Source of the DNA: Bacillota bacterium
GTDB lineage: Bacteria; Bacillota; Clostridia; Peptostreptococcales; Anaerovoracaceae
NCBI GenBank assembly: GCA_017557505.1
Contig: JAFYYP010000028.1
Location: 1-64,000 of the forward strand
Direction: 5' to 3'
Length of the DNA: 64,000 nt
Part shown: positions 17,910-26,794 of the stretch, piece by piece
Layout: each line of letters begins with the position of its first letter
Numbering within the stretch: position 1 is the stretch's first letter
Translations under genes and position numbers: made by a program
The notes under the pieces: generated by a model
The model's input: only the letters and a program-made list of their open reading frames with translations
What the model was told of the DNA's origin: nothing
The model's database searches: none

Positions 17910-18766
17910 TGGATAAGAATACACTTTCCGCCGAAAACAGGCGCAAGAATATCCTTTCGGCCGTACTGGGCATCATCTGCATCATCTACGTACTTCCCGT
18001 CGTCGCCGTCGTGATCAACTCGTTCAAGGTCAACACCTACGTCAAGACCAACACGTTCGACATCCCCACGGGAGAAATGTGGGCAGGCTTCGCGAACTTC
18101 ATCAAGGGCATGACCTTCGGAAACTACCCCTTCTGGAAGAGCGCCATGTACAGCACGCTGATCACCATCCTGTCGACAGCGCTGATCCTGCTGTTCACCT
18201 CGATGGCCGCCTGGTACATCGCAAGGGTGAACTCGAAGTTCTGCAAAGCGGTCTACTACCTGTGCGTATTCTCCATGGTGGTTCCGTTCCAGATGGTCAT
18301 GTTCACGCTGTCCAAGACGGCGGACAAACTCCACCTGAACACCCCCTGGACCATCCCCATCGTCTATCTCGGCTTCGGCGCGGGCCTTGCGATCTTCATG
18401 TTCGTAGGCTTCGTCAAATCGATCCCCATCGAGATCGAAGAAGCCGCCGCGATCGACGGATGCGGACCGCTCAGAACGTATTTCTCGGTCGTATTTCCCA
18501 TGCTCAGACCGACGATGATCTCCGTGGGCATCCTCGAGATCATGTGGGTATGGAACGACTATCTGCTCCCCGTTCTGGTGCTCGACATCAACGAATACAG
18601 AACGATCCCGATCCACATCCAGTATCTGAAGGGCAGCTACGGCACCGTAGACCTCGGCGCCACGATGGCCCTGATCCTGATGTCGATCATCCCCGTCATC
18701 ATCTTCTATCTCGCGTGCCAGAAGTACATCATCAAGGGTGTTGCTGCAGGCGCGGTGAAAGGCTGA
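17909..18766 (+). CDS. sugar ABC transporter permease, MalG type
   Basis: Second membrane subunit (285 aa), with about six helices and an EAA loop (EEAAAIDGCGPLRTYFSVVF) near residues 175-194. It overlaps the preceding permease and is followed three bases later by malQ. The two permeases form the channel; the ATPase encoded at 20256 is the likely energiser. Confidence 0.9.
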   Translation: MDKNTLSAENRRKNILSAVLGIICIIYVLPVVAVVINSFKVNTYVKTNTFDIPTGEMWAGFANFIKGMTFGNYPFWKSAMYSTLITILSTALILLFTSMAAWYIARVNSKFCKAVYYLCVFSMVVPFQMVMFTLSKTADKLHLNTPWTIPIVYLGFGAGLAIFMFVGFVKSIPIEIEEAAAIDGCGPLRTYFSVVFPMLRPTMISVGILEIMWVWNDYLLPVLVLDINEYRTIPIHIQYLKGSYGTVDLGATMALILMSIIPVIIFYLACQKYIIKGVAAGAVKG

Positions 18767-18769
18767 TCC

Positions 18770-20263
18770 ATGGAAAGAAGCAGTGGCATATTAATGCCGG
18801 TCTTCTCGCTCCCTTCGCCTTACGGCATCGGGACGCTGGGAAAGGCTGCAAGAGATTTTATAGACTTCCTGAAGGCATCGAAGCAGCGCTGGTGGCAGAT
18901 GCTTCCGGTCGGACCCACAAGCTACGGGGACTCTCCGTATCAGAGTTTCTCCAGTTTCGCAGGAAATCCGTATTTCATCGATCCGGACATGCTCGCGGAA
19001 GACGGGCTTCTGACCGCGGAAGAGATCGCCGCCTGCGATTTCGGCGGTGACCCCTGCAAGGTGGATTACGGAAAACTGTATGAGAACCGCTTCGCTCTTC
19101 TCGAAAAGGCCTTCGAAAGAGGCTGGGAGCGTGACCGCGAAGAAGTGGAACGCTTCTGCGGAGAAAACAGCGGCTGGCTTGCCGATTACACGCTGTATAC
19201 GGCGGTGAAAAAGCATTTCGGCGAAGCCCCCTGGCTGGAATGGCCGGACGAGGACATCCGTCTCCATAGGCCGGAAGCCATCGCCCGCTACAGAGAGCTG
19301 CTCGAGAAAGACGTGCGCTTCTACACCTATCTGCAGTTCCTGTTTTACAGACAGTGGAATCTGCTGAGAAGCTACGCGAAAGAAAACGGCGTCGGCATCA
19401 TCGGAGACATTCCGATCTACGTGCCGCTCGATTCCGCGGACGTGTGGGCAGCGCCGGAATTCTTCCAGCTCGACGAAGACAATCTGCCGGTCGAAGTCGC
19501 GGGCGTACCGCCCGACTACTTCAATGAAGACGGCCAGCTCTGGGGCAATCCGCTCTATGATTACGAGCGCATGGCGCAGGACGGCTACGGCTGGTGGATC
19601 CGCCGCGTGGGCGGCGCAGAAAAGCTCTACGACGTGATCCGCATCGACCATTTCCGCGGTTTCGAAAGTTACTACGCCGTGCCCTACGGCGCGGAGACCG
19701 CAAGAGACGGCCGCTGGGTCAAAGGCCCGGGCATCAGCCTGGTCGGGGTCCTGCGGGACTGGTTCCGCAACCTGCGCTTCATCGCTGAAGACCTGGGCTA
19801 TCCGAGCGAAGAAGTCCATCAGCTGCTGGCGGATTCCGGGTTTCCGGGAATGCGTCTTCTCGAGTTCGCCTTCGACGGCACAGAGGGCAACACCTTCCTG
19901 CCGCACCTTCATATCAACAACTGCGTCTGCTACATCGGAACGCACGACAACCCGCCCGTGTTGGGCTGGAAAGAAACAGCGGAACCCGAAGAGCTGGAAA
20001 TGGCCCGGAAGTACCTTGGCTTAAGCGACGAGGAAGGATTTGCCGCAGGGTTCCTGCGTGCAGGATTCAGCAGCGTCGCAGACCTGTTCGTCGCACAGAT
20101 GCAGGACTATCTGGAACTGGGCAGCGAGGGCCGCATCAACGAGCCCGGTACGCTCGGCGGAAACTGGACATGGCGGACGACTGCGGAAGTCTTTACAGAA
20201 GAACTTGCACTGCGGATCGCAGCTTTAACAGAACTATACGGAAGGAGCAAAGAAAATGGCTGA
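18770..20263 (+). CDS. malQ: 4-alpha-glucanotransferase (amylomaltase)
   Basis: Transfers glucan segments between maltodextrins, releasing glucose. The 497-residue protein belongs to glycoside hydrolase family 77: it starts RSSGILMPVFSLPSPYGIGT, and contains the nucleophile region DVIRIDHFRGFESYYAVP (catalytic Asp in RIDHFRG, near residue 290), the acid/base region AEDLGYPS and the late GTHDNPP motif. Its place between the sugar permeases and the ATPase shows that the imported substrate is a maltodextrin. It overlaps the ATPase gene by eight bases. Confidence 0.94.
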   Translation: MERSSGILMPVFSLPSPYGIGTLGKAARDFIDFLKASKQRWWQMLPVGPTSYGDSPYQSFSSFAGNPYFIDPDMLAEDGLLTAEEIAACDFGGDPCKVDYGKLYENRFALLEKAFERGWERDREEVERFCGENSGWLADYTLYTAVKKHFGEAPWLEWPDEDIRLHRPEAIARYRELLEKDVRFYTYLQFLFYRQWNLLRSYAKENGVGIIGDIPIYVPLDSADVWAAPEFFQLDEDNLPVEVAGVPPDYFNEDGQLWGNPLYDYERMAQDGYGWWIRRVGGAEKLYDVIRIDHFRGFESYYAVPYGAETARDGRWVKGPGISLVGVLRDWFRNLRFIAEDLGYPSEEVHQLLADSGFPGMRLLEFAFDGTEGNTFLPHLHINNCVCYIGTHDNPPVLGWKETAEPEELEMARKYLGLSDEEGFAAGFLRAGFSSVADLFVAQMQDYLELGSEGRINEPGTLGGNWTWRTTAEVFTEELALRIAALTELYGRSKENG

Positions 20264-21434
20264 AGTCAGTCTTAGACATATAAAAAAGATCTATCCCAAT
20301 ACGGAAAAGCAAAAGAAAAAAGGCGACGTGCACAGAGTCTCCCACCTGAAGGTAACGGCGGAAGGCGTGGTCGCAGTCGACGATTTCAACCTGGAGATCG
20401 CAGACCGCGAATTCATCGTTCTCGTCGGTCCTTCGGGCTGCGGTAAATCCACGACGCTGCGCATGGTCGCAGGCCTCGAGGATATTTCCGGCGGCGAGCT
20501 TCTGATCGACGGAAAGCTCGTCAACGACGTGGCGCCCAAGGACAGAGACATCGCCATGGTGTTCCAGAGCTACGCGCTGTATCCGCACATGACCGTGCGC
20601 GAGAACATGGCGTTCCCGCTCAAACTGAAGAAGGTACCGCAGGCCGAGATCGACAAGAAGGTCAATGAAGCTGCGGAGATCCTCGGCATCACCGAATATC
20701 TCGACCGCAAGCCCAAGGCCCTGTCCGGCGGTCAGCGCCAGAGAGTCGCCATCGGCCGCGCGATCGTCCGCGAACCGAAGGTCCTGCTGATGGACGAACC
20801 GCTCTCCAATCTGGACGCGAAGCTGCGTAACCAGATGAGAGCGGAGATCATCAAGCTGCGCCAGAGGATCAATACGACGTTCATCTACGTCACGCACGAC
20901 CAGACCGAAGCGATGACCCTCGGAGACCGCATCGTCATCATGAGAGACGGCGAAGTCCAGCAGATCGGCACGCCGCAGGAGGTGTTCGACCACCCGGCGA
21001 ACCTGTTCGTGTCCGGCTTCATCGGCGTCCCGCAGATGAACTACTTCGACGCGAAACTTCTCAAGGCGGACGGCAAGTACACCGTCGAACTCGACGGGAA
21101 GACCATCGAGCTTTCGGCAGAAAAGCAGGCAAGACTCGCCGCAAACGACGTGGAGCCGCAGGACATCACGCTCGGCATCCGTCCGGAGCACATCGCCCTG
21201 TTCGGCGAAGGTTCCGAGATGTTCCACGGCACCGTGGACGTCAGCGAGATGATGGGCAGCTCGGTCCATCTGCATCTGCAGTCCCTCGGCAAGGACGTCA
21301 TCGTGATCGTTCCGACGATGGACCTGCAGGGCATCCACCACGACGGCATCAAGGCCGGTCAGGAGATCGCCTTCACGTTCGGCGGAAACGTCGTACACAT
21401 CTTCGGCAAGGACGAAAAGAACCTGGAATTCTAA
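20256..21434 (+). CDS. carbohydrate ABC transporter ATP-binding protein, MsmX/UgpC type
   Basis: ATPase (392 aa) that energises carbohydrate uptake-1 importers. It has the Walker A GPSGCGKST (residues 58-66), signature LSGGQRQRVAIGRA, Walker B LLMDEPLSNLD and the switch histidine in YVTHDQTEAM, followed by a C-terminal OB-fold regulatory domain. An insertion of about 20 polar and basic residues near residue 20 (KQKKKGDVHRVSHLK) is longer than usual. AAGGAG lies nine bases before the start, inside malQ. Such ATPases often serve several importers in Gram-positives. Confidence 0.92.
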   Translation: MAEVSLRHIKKIYPNTEKQKKKGDVHRVSHLKVTAEGVVAVDDFNLEIADREFIVLVGPSGCGKSTTLRMVAGLEDISGGELLIDGKLVNDVAPKDRDIAMVFQSYALYPHMTVRENMAFPLKLKKVPQAEIDKKVNEAAEILGITEYLDRKPKALSGGQRQRVAIGRAIVREPKVLLMDEPLSNLDAKLRNQMRAEIIKLRQRINTTFIYVTHDQTEAMTLGDRIVIMRDGEVQQIGTPQEVFDHPANLFVSGFIGVPQMNYFDAKLLKADGKYTVELDGKTIELSAEKQARLAANDVEPQDITLGIRPEHIALFGEGSEMFHGTVDVSEMMGSSVHLHLQSLGKDVIVIVPTMDLQGIHHDGIKAGQEIAFTFGGNVVHIFGKDEKNLEF

Positions 21435-21441
21435 AGATAAT

Positions 21442-21474
21442 AAAAAAAGGACGGCGTACAGCCGTCCTTTTTTT
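21442..21474. terminator. bidirectional terminator
   Basis: GGACGGC / GCCGTCC stem with loop GTACA, flanked by seven A on the left and seven T on the right, between the convergent ATPase and racemase genes. Confidence 0.9.
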
Positions 21475-21482
21475 AGTGCTTT

Positions 21483-22571
21483 TTAAAACTCGTCCACAAT
21501 TTTGACCTTCACGTTCGGCGAGGTCGTCGCGTACATGCAGACGACGTAGTTCGGGCGGAATTCCACGATGTCGCCGAGTTTATAGTCTCTGTCGCAGTCC
21601 TCGAGGTCCAGCATGGTGTGGTCGGAGCTGCTGCCCCAGATCTTGATCTGCGGATCGAGCGGGGTCAGGCCCTCTTCCGTGCCGCCGAAGTCCTGCTTGC
21701 CGAAAGCCAGAATGCCGCGTTTACGCACGCCGAGGTCCACGTACTTGCGCACGTCGTTTAAGGCCGCGGCGCCCATGTTGCCGTTCGGCATGGTCGGCTT
21801 GTTCTTCAGCTCGACGATCTCCGCGCGGATGCGGAACGCGTCGACTCTTTCGGGGAAGTCTTCCTTCCAGGTGTATTCGGCCTTCGTGATGAGCGAGATG
21901 CCGGCGCGGATGTCGTTGACCCGCGGATTCAGCTCGCCTTCCGCCATGTTGTGGAAGGACTGCGTGCCGCCGATGGACAGCACGTCGAGCTCGCGGCCGA
22001 TCTTCGCCTCGATCTTTTCCATGATGTCTGCCAGCCAGTCCACCTTGTCTTTGGACACGCAGACGGAGCCGTAGCAGCCGAAGTTCGCGCCGATGCCGTA
22101 GAGTTTTAAGCCCGGCATGCCGAATTCGATCTGGGCAGCGGTATCGATCATGACGTTTTCATCTTCAAAGCCTTCGCGGCGGTCACCGATGTCCTTCATC
22201 AGGATGACCCGGTGCACTTTGCCCTGTTTGATGGCTTCGTCGTTGAGCCTGCGCAGCACGGCGGGCTCGGAGTTGAGCGAGATGTCCGCGTATTTGACGA
22301 CGAGGTCGCACTCGGACAGCGCAGGGATGCGCAGCAGCTCCGTGATGATCTCAGGGTAATGCTCCTTGATCTTCTGGACCTGGTCGATGCGCGACGTCGC
22401 AACGGCTCTGGGATGGCAGTCCCACAGCGCCTTGCAGGCTTCAGGCACAGCCGTAAAGCCCTTCACGACAGTCGTGATGCGGATGTTGTACGGTCTGCAC
22501 ATTTCCTTCAGGCAGGTGAAGTTATGCTGCAGGTTTTTCGTATTGATGACTAACTGCGGATAGCGTTCCAT
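21483..22571 (-). CDS. PLP-dependent amino-acid racemase, ornithine-racemase-like
   Basis: Member of the alanine-racemase N-terminal family (362 aa). The start (YPQLVINTKNLQHNFTCLKE) and the lysine-containing VVKGFTAVPEACKAL near residues 36-50 resemble clostridial ornithine racemase more than Alr; K37 would hold PLP. AAGGAGG precedes the ATG. It is the last gene of a minus-strand run of peptidases and is separated from them by structured element copy 2. Ornithine, alanine or another basic amino acid are possible substrates; sequence alone cannot decide. Confidence 0.72.
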   Translation of the reverse strand: MERYPQLVINTKNLQHNFTCLKEMCRPYNIRITTVVKGFTAVPEACKALWDCHPRAVATSRIDQVQKIKEHYPEIITELLRIPALSECDLVVKYADISLNSEPAVLRRLNDEAIKQGKVHRVILMKDIGDRREGFEDENVMIDTAAQIEFGMPGLKLYGIGANFGCYGSVCVSKDKVDWLADIMEKIEAKIGRELDVLSIGGTQSFHNMAEGELNPRVNDIRAGISLITKAEYTWKEDFPERVDAFRIRAEIVELKNKPTMPNGNMGAAALNDVRKYVDLGVRKRGILAFGKQDFGGTEEGLTPLDPQIKIWGSSSDHTMLDLEDCDRDYKLGDIVEFRPNYVVCMYATTSPNVKVKIVDEF

Positions 22572-22595
22572 GGGGCCTCCTTTCTGCAGAGAGCG

Positions 22596-22724
22596 CCCCT
22601 CGGGGTCCTGTCGACCAACACATCCTCATGCCGTCGCTACGCTCACTAGCAACGGGAATCCACTTGGGAGTCGCATCGCTCTCTTCGCTCCGTCATGAGC
22701 CTCTTTGGTCGCCACCCCTCGGGG
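22596..22724. repeat. structured intergenic element, copy 2
   Basis: About 129 nt homologous to 3231-3355. Outer pairs GGGGT (22602-22606) with ACCCC (22714-22718); CGACCAA (22612-22618) with TTGGTCG (22705-22711); CTCATG with CATGAG. The interior holds a hairpin CCGT-c-GCTA (22631-22639) / TAGC-a-ACGG (22647-22655) and a second one GGAG-t-CG / CG-CTCC (22667-22691). The decamer CCCCTCGGGG occurs at both ends. The arms differ from copy 1 but stay complementary. Confidence 0.78.
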
Positions 22725-22738
22725 CAGCTGATTCGTAA

Positions 22739-24187
22739 TTAGACTCTTTTGAATTCTATCGGATCGACTTCGTCATATAATTTGAAGCCGAAGCCGCAGA
22801 CATCGCCCTTGGTATCGGTGTGGAAATAGATGGGGGCGTTCACGAGCAGCGTGTCCATCTTGACTTCGGGGATGTGGAACACGTCGTAGTGATGGTGCAG
22901 GATCTCCTGCGTCACACCTCTCCAGGTCATGAGCAGCTTGTCGCCTGCAAGGTCGATCTCCAGCGTTCCGTGACCCGGCTCCGCATACGTTCCGACGTAG
23001 TCGACGAGGTCGTGGGAAGGCTTCGTTCCCGCGACGAATTCGTCACCCAGCAGATCCAGCCGCCAGTCGCCGTGCATGTTGCCCTTGATATCCTTCACGG
23101 ACCACATGCGTTCGCTCCAGTCGACCGGTTCGAAGCCGAGCACGTTATCGATGATGGTGTACAGCACCGAGCACTGGATGAGGATGTCCGGGCACTGCAG
23201 ATTGTTGTACAGGATGATGCCGACCTGGCTCTTGGGCAGGCAGCACTGCAGCGTACCGAAGCCCTCGATCTCGCCGAGATGCCAGTACATGGGCTCGCCG
23301 CGGTAGTTGTCGTTATACCAGCCCATGGCGTAGCCGCCGATCGGAGAAACTTCGGGGAATCTCCACGGCCACAGCGTGTAGCGCACGTTCTGCATGTGCA
23401 GGTCGCGCATGGTCTCCTCCTGCATCAGGCGCGTGCCGTCGGGCAGGACACCTCTCTTCAGGTGAAAGTCCAGATACTTCAGCATGTCGTTGACGCACGA
23501 GTTGATGCCGCCGGCCGGCGCGCTCACGTCGGAGTTCCAGTGAGGCACCTTGAACGGTCCGTCGGGACCCGGCCAATACGAACTGCACACGTTGTCGCAT
23601 TCGTCGAGATACTTGACGAGCGTGCTGGAACGGGTCATGCCGAGGGGCTTAAAGATGCGCTCTTCAACCATGTCGTCCCATTTCTTTCCGGTCACCTTCT
23701 CGGCCACGTGCGCCGCGATGTCGACCATGTAGTTGTTGTACTGCGCCTTGTAGCGGAACGGCAGATTGGGCTTCAGATACTGCAATCTCTGCCACAGTTC
23801 CTCGCGGTCCGTGATGGTCACGTCCGACCAGACCGCGTCGTACGAAGCAAGGCCTGTACGGTGGCAAAGCATGTCGCGCAGCGTGCATTCGGCAGTCGCG
23901 AACGGATCGTACATCTTGAAGTCGGGCAGATAGTCCTTGACGGGCCTGTCGAAATCGAGCACGCCGTCGTCGACGAGCATGCCGATCAGCGTTGCGGTAA
24001 AGCTCTTGCTGCACGACGCGATGCCCCAGATGGTATCGCCGTCGATAGGCTCTTTCGTGTCGAGATCCTTGTACCCGAAACCGCCCGCGAACAGCACCTT
24101 GCCGTCCTTGATGACGCCGACGCCCATGCCGGGAGTCTTGTAGCGCTTCAGTTCTTTTTCAACGTATTTCTTGGTGATGACTCGCAT
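22739..24187 (-). CDS. serine hydrolase, beta-lactamase/penicillin-binding fold
   Basis: Cytoplasmic (no signal peptide visible) 482-residue member of the class C beta-lactamase / D-aminopeptidase family. The nucleophile motif S58-C-S-K61 lies in IASCSKSFTATLIG, and a Y-x-N element (QYNNYMVD) lies near residue 165. A C-terminal ~120-residue domain of beta character follows the catalytic part, as in D-aminopeptidase/esterase relatives. AGGAGG precedes the ATG. Next to a racemase-like gene and two peptidases, a role in peptides containing D-residues or in amide/ester cleavage is plausible but not shown. Confidence 0.82.
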   Translation of the reverse strand: MRVITKKYVEKELKRYKTPGMGVGVIKDGKVLFAGGFGYKDLDTKEPIDGDTIWGIASCSKSFTATLIGMLVDDGVLDFDRPVKDYLPDFKMYDPFATAECTLRDMLCHRTGLASYDAVWSDVTITDREELWQRLQYLKPNLPFRYKAQYNNYMVDIAAHVAEKVTGKKWDDMVEERIFKPLGMTRSSTLVKYLDECDNVCSSYWPGPDGPFKVPHWNSDVSAPAGGINSCVNDMLKYLDFHLKRGVLPDGTRLMQEETMRDLHMQNVRYTLWPWRFPEVSPIGGYAMGWYNDNYRGEPMYWHLGEIEGFGTLQCCLPKSQVGIILYNNLQCPDILIQCSVLYTIIDNVLGFEPVDWSERMWSVKDIKGNMHGDWRLDLLGDEFVAGTKPSHDLVDYVGTYAEPGHGTLEIDLAGDKLLMTWRGVTQEILHHHYDVFHIPEVKMDTLLVNAPIYFHTDTKGDVCGFGFKLYDEVDPIEFKRV

Positions 24188-24196
24188 AATACCCTC

Positions 24197-25618
24197 CTAG
24201 ACCGGGATGGGCAGACCGGTCTTTTCGATAAACGCCTGATGGTTCTTGACCCGGAAGACGTCCGTGCCGTTCTCTTTGATGTCCGCTTCGATCTTTTCGA
24301 TCAGCATGTCCATAGATGCGTCCGCTCTTTCGAAGCAATCCTGCGTGCAGCCGCGCAGCAGCTCTTCCGCGGACTTTTCATTGCCCTGCTTCAGGAGCAT
24401 ATCCGCCGCCTGCAGCGCGCGTTCTGCCGCCTGGCGGAACAGGCCGTCCAGATATCTTCTCTCGTCTTTGATCCACTGCACGTACTTCGGGTGGTCCGCT
24501 TCGACGTCCACCTGCAGCCGCTTGGCCTTCCACCAGAAGCTGTCTTCGGAATACTTGTTCGTGCCTCTGCCCATGGCTTCGGGCACGTAACCCACGTTGA
24601 AGAACGGGATCGCGAAGCTGCTGCACGGAGGCGCCATGCTCGCCCAATACACGAACTTCGTCATCTTGAAGTCGGGCTTTCTGTATTCGGTCACCATAGA
24701 CGCTGCCGACTGGCAGGGTCCCGGTTCGCAGCCGTGCATGCAGATGCCCGCCGCCAGCGTCGCGGCAGCGCCCCAGCGCGGTTCGAGCATGGAGCCTTCG
24801 AAGTGGTCGCGCAGGATGGTCCACATGTCGTCGCCGTTGTACTTCCTGTTGCCGAAGCTGCGGATGATCTCGTGCGCTCTGCATTCTCTGGGATAGCCGG
24901 ACAGCGTTCTCGTGTTCAGCAATACGAAGCTCTTGGAGAAGTTGAACGGTCTTGCCGGGTCGTGCAGTCCGTTCGCGACCGCGTAGTCGGCAAGGCCTTC
25001 GGAGCATTCGTCGTATTCCTCGCCGATCGTGTACAGGTTGGAGATCGGATAGATGCCCTTGATGCGCTTGGCAGCCCAGTGGCGGTCGACGGTCTCCAGC
25101 AGCCAGATCGCCTCGGAGTCGGAGATCATGAACGTGTTGTGGTAGTTGTCGTCCGGATTCATGTACGCGCATCCGCCGCCCTGTCCGTACTTTTCCAGGT
25201 GGTCGATGATCACGTGCATAGCCTGGTAAGCCGTGCGGCCTCGCTCCAGGCCCAGACGCAGCAGATCCATGCCCAGCAGCGCTTCTTCCTTCTGCGCGGG
25301 GATCTCGGACCAGTCCGCTTCGTTGCCGATGCAGACGCCGTGCTCGTTGATGCCCATCTCGAAGCCCCAGATCCACCAGGGCTGGGAGCCTATCATAGCG
25401 TACGTCTGTTCCGCCTGCGGCACTTCGATGTACGTACACTTCACCATTTCGCCCGGTGCGTGCTTTTCCGCCGGAAAGAACTTCAGGTTCTGGCATTCGT
25501 CCGTCTCGCGGTCGGAGTTCTTGGCCAGGATGTTAAAGCCGCTCACGGTTGCGCTCTTCTCGACTGCCACGGTGTCGCAGCTCGGGGTGCAGTCGCAGAT
25601 CTGCTTTTTTCTGTACAT
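24197..25618 (-). CDS. C69-family peptidase, secernin-like
   Basis: N-terminal-nucleophile hydrolase of family C69 (473 aa). The cysteine at residue 14 (CDTVAV) is the likely nucleophile exposed after removal of a short propeptide. The segments LAKNSDRETDE, QPWWIWGFEMGINEHGVCIG and EALLGMDLLRLGLERG follow those of animal secernins as I recall them, closer than to lactobacillal dipeptidase PepD. Several extra cysteines (C8, C10, C14) crowd the start. It sits nine bases before the serine hydrolase in a peptide/amino-acid operon. Dipeptidase activity is inferred. Confidence 0.82.
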   Translation of the reverse strand: MYRKKQICDCTPSCDTVAVEKSATVSGFNILAKNSDRETDECQNLKFFPAEKHAPGEMVKCTYIEVPQAEQTYAMIGSQPWWIWGFEMGINEHGVCIGNEADWSEIPAQKEEALLGMDLLRLGLERGRTAYQAMHVIIDHLEKYGQGGGCAYMNPDDNYHNTFMISDSEAIWLLETVDRHWAAKRIKGIYPISNLYTIGEEYDECSEGLADYAVANGLHDPARPFNFSKSFVLLNTRTLSGYPRECRAHEIIRSFGNRKYNGDDMWTILRDHFEGSMLEPRWGAAATLAAGICMHGCEPGPCQSAASMVTEYRKPDFKMTKFVYWASMAPPCSSFAIPFFNVGYVPEAMGRGTNKYSEDSFWWKAKRLQVDVEADHPKYVQWIKDERRYLDGLFRQAAERALQAADMLLKQGNEKSAEELLRGCTQDCFERADASMDMLIEKIEADIKENGTDVFRVKNHQAFIEKTGLPIPV

Positions 25619-25630
25619 ATGGATCTCCTT

Positions 25631-26776
25631 TTACTTTACGGTGATAAGTTCGTATTCTCTGGTACCCATGCCCAGTTTTTCAGCGTGTTCGAGACCCGCC
25701 TGCCATTTCGTGTTCGGGTGGACCATCTTGAAGATGTCGCCCTCTTCGATCGCTTCCTTGCGGGTCGCTTTTTTCTTGGAGTCGCGCAGTATGTCGCCGA
25801 GCAGCGAGCCCTCGATGATGGGCTGGGCGTTGACCGCGTCAGCGCAGGCCTGGTCGATGGCGACGGGGTCGAAACCCGCGTAGATACCCACGTCGGGAAC
25901 GATGGGCAGATCGTTCTGGCTCTCGCAGTCGCAGTCGGGCGAAACGTCCATGACGAAAGCGATGTGGAAGTTCGGCTTGCCCTGGATGACGGCCCAGGTA
26001 TATTCGGCGATCTTGCAGGACAGGGCTTCCTTGCCGGAATCCCACTTGGTCTGGATGGCGTCCTTGGGGCAGACCGCGATGCAGCGTCCGCAGCCCAGGC
26101 ACTTGTCCTCGTCGATGACGGCCTTCTTATTGACGACCTTCACACCTTCGTGCGCGCAGTTCTTCTCGCACGTTTTGCAGCCGATACATCTTTCCTCGAT
26201 CACCCGCGGCGTGCCGTCGGAATGCATCTGCTGCTTGCCGGAACGGCTGCCGCCGCCCATGCCGATGTTCTTCAGAACGCCGCCGAAGCCCGCGCTCACG
26301 TGACCCTTGACGTGGGAGAGCGAGATGACGATATCCGCTTCCGCCAGCGCGGAACCAATCTTCGCCGTCTTGCAGTACGTGCCGTTCGGAACGGGCATCT
26401 CGCGTTCGTCCAGGCCTTTCAGACCGTCGGCGATGATGGTCTGTACACCGGTCGCAAGCGGGTTGTAGCCGTTGATGTACGCGGAATCCAGATGGTCGAT
26501 CGCGTTCTTTCTGCCGCCGACGTACAGCGTGTTGCAGTCGGTCAGATAAGGCTTGCCGCCCAGCCTCTTGATGTAGTCGCAGACCGTTCTGGCCCAGTTC
26601 GGACGCAGGTAAGCCAGATTGCCCGGCTCGCCGAAATGGATCTTGACCGCGACGAACTTGTCCTGAAAATCGATCTCCTCGAAACCGGCCTTCTTCATCA
26701 GGCGTTCCATCTTATGCAGAAGGCTCTCCTCGCCCTTCGTGCGCAGATCAGTGAAATATACCTTTGCTTTTTCCAT
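25631..26776 (-). CDS. DUF362 domain protein with two [4Fe-4S] clusters
   Basis: 381 residues: an N-terminal DUF362 domain (AVKIHFGEPGN near residue 43, VKGHVSAGFGGVLKN near 156), then two ferredoxin motifs, CIGCKTCEKNC and CLGCGRCIAVC, around residues 195-240, and a C-terminal extension. DUF362 proteins are common in anaerobes; their chemistry is mostly unknown. The cluster cysteines may explain why the iron-sulfur assembly genes smsCB lie just upstream in the same run. Identification of the domain is firm; the function is not known. Confidence 0.85.
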   Translation of the reverse strand: MEKAKVYFTDLRTKGEESLLHKMERLMKKAGFEEIDFQDKFVAVKIHFGEPGNLAYLRPNWARTVCDYIKRLGGKPYLTDCNTLYVGGRKNAIDHLDSAYINGYNPLATGVQTIIADGLKGLDEREMPVPNGTYCKTAKIGSALAEADIVISLSHVKGHVSAGFGGVLKNIGMGGGSRSGKQQMHSDGTPRVIEERCIGCKTCEKNCAHEGVKVVNKKAVIDEDKCLGCGRCIAVCPKDAIQTKWDSGKEALSCKIAEYTWAVIQGKPNFHIAFVMDVSPDCDCESQNDLPIVPDVGIYAGFDPVAIDQACADAVNAQPIIEGSLLGDILRDSKKKATRKEAIEEGDIFKMVHPNTKWQAGLEHAEKLGMGTREYELITVK

Positions 26777-26794
26777 CTCTTTCTCCTCCGTGCC

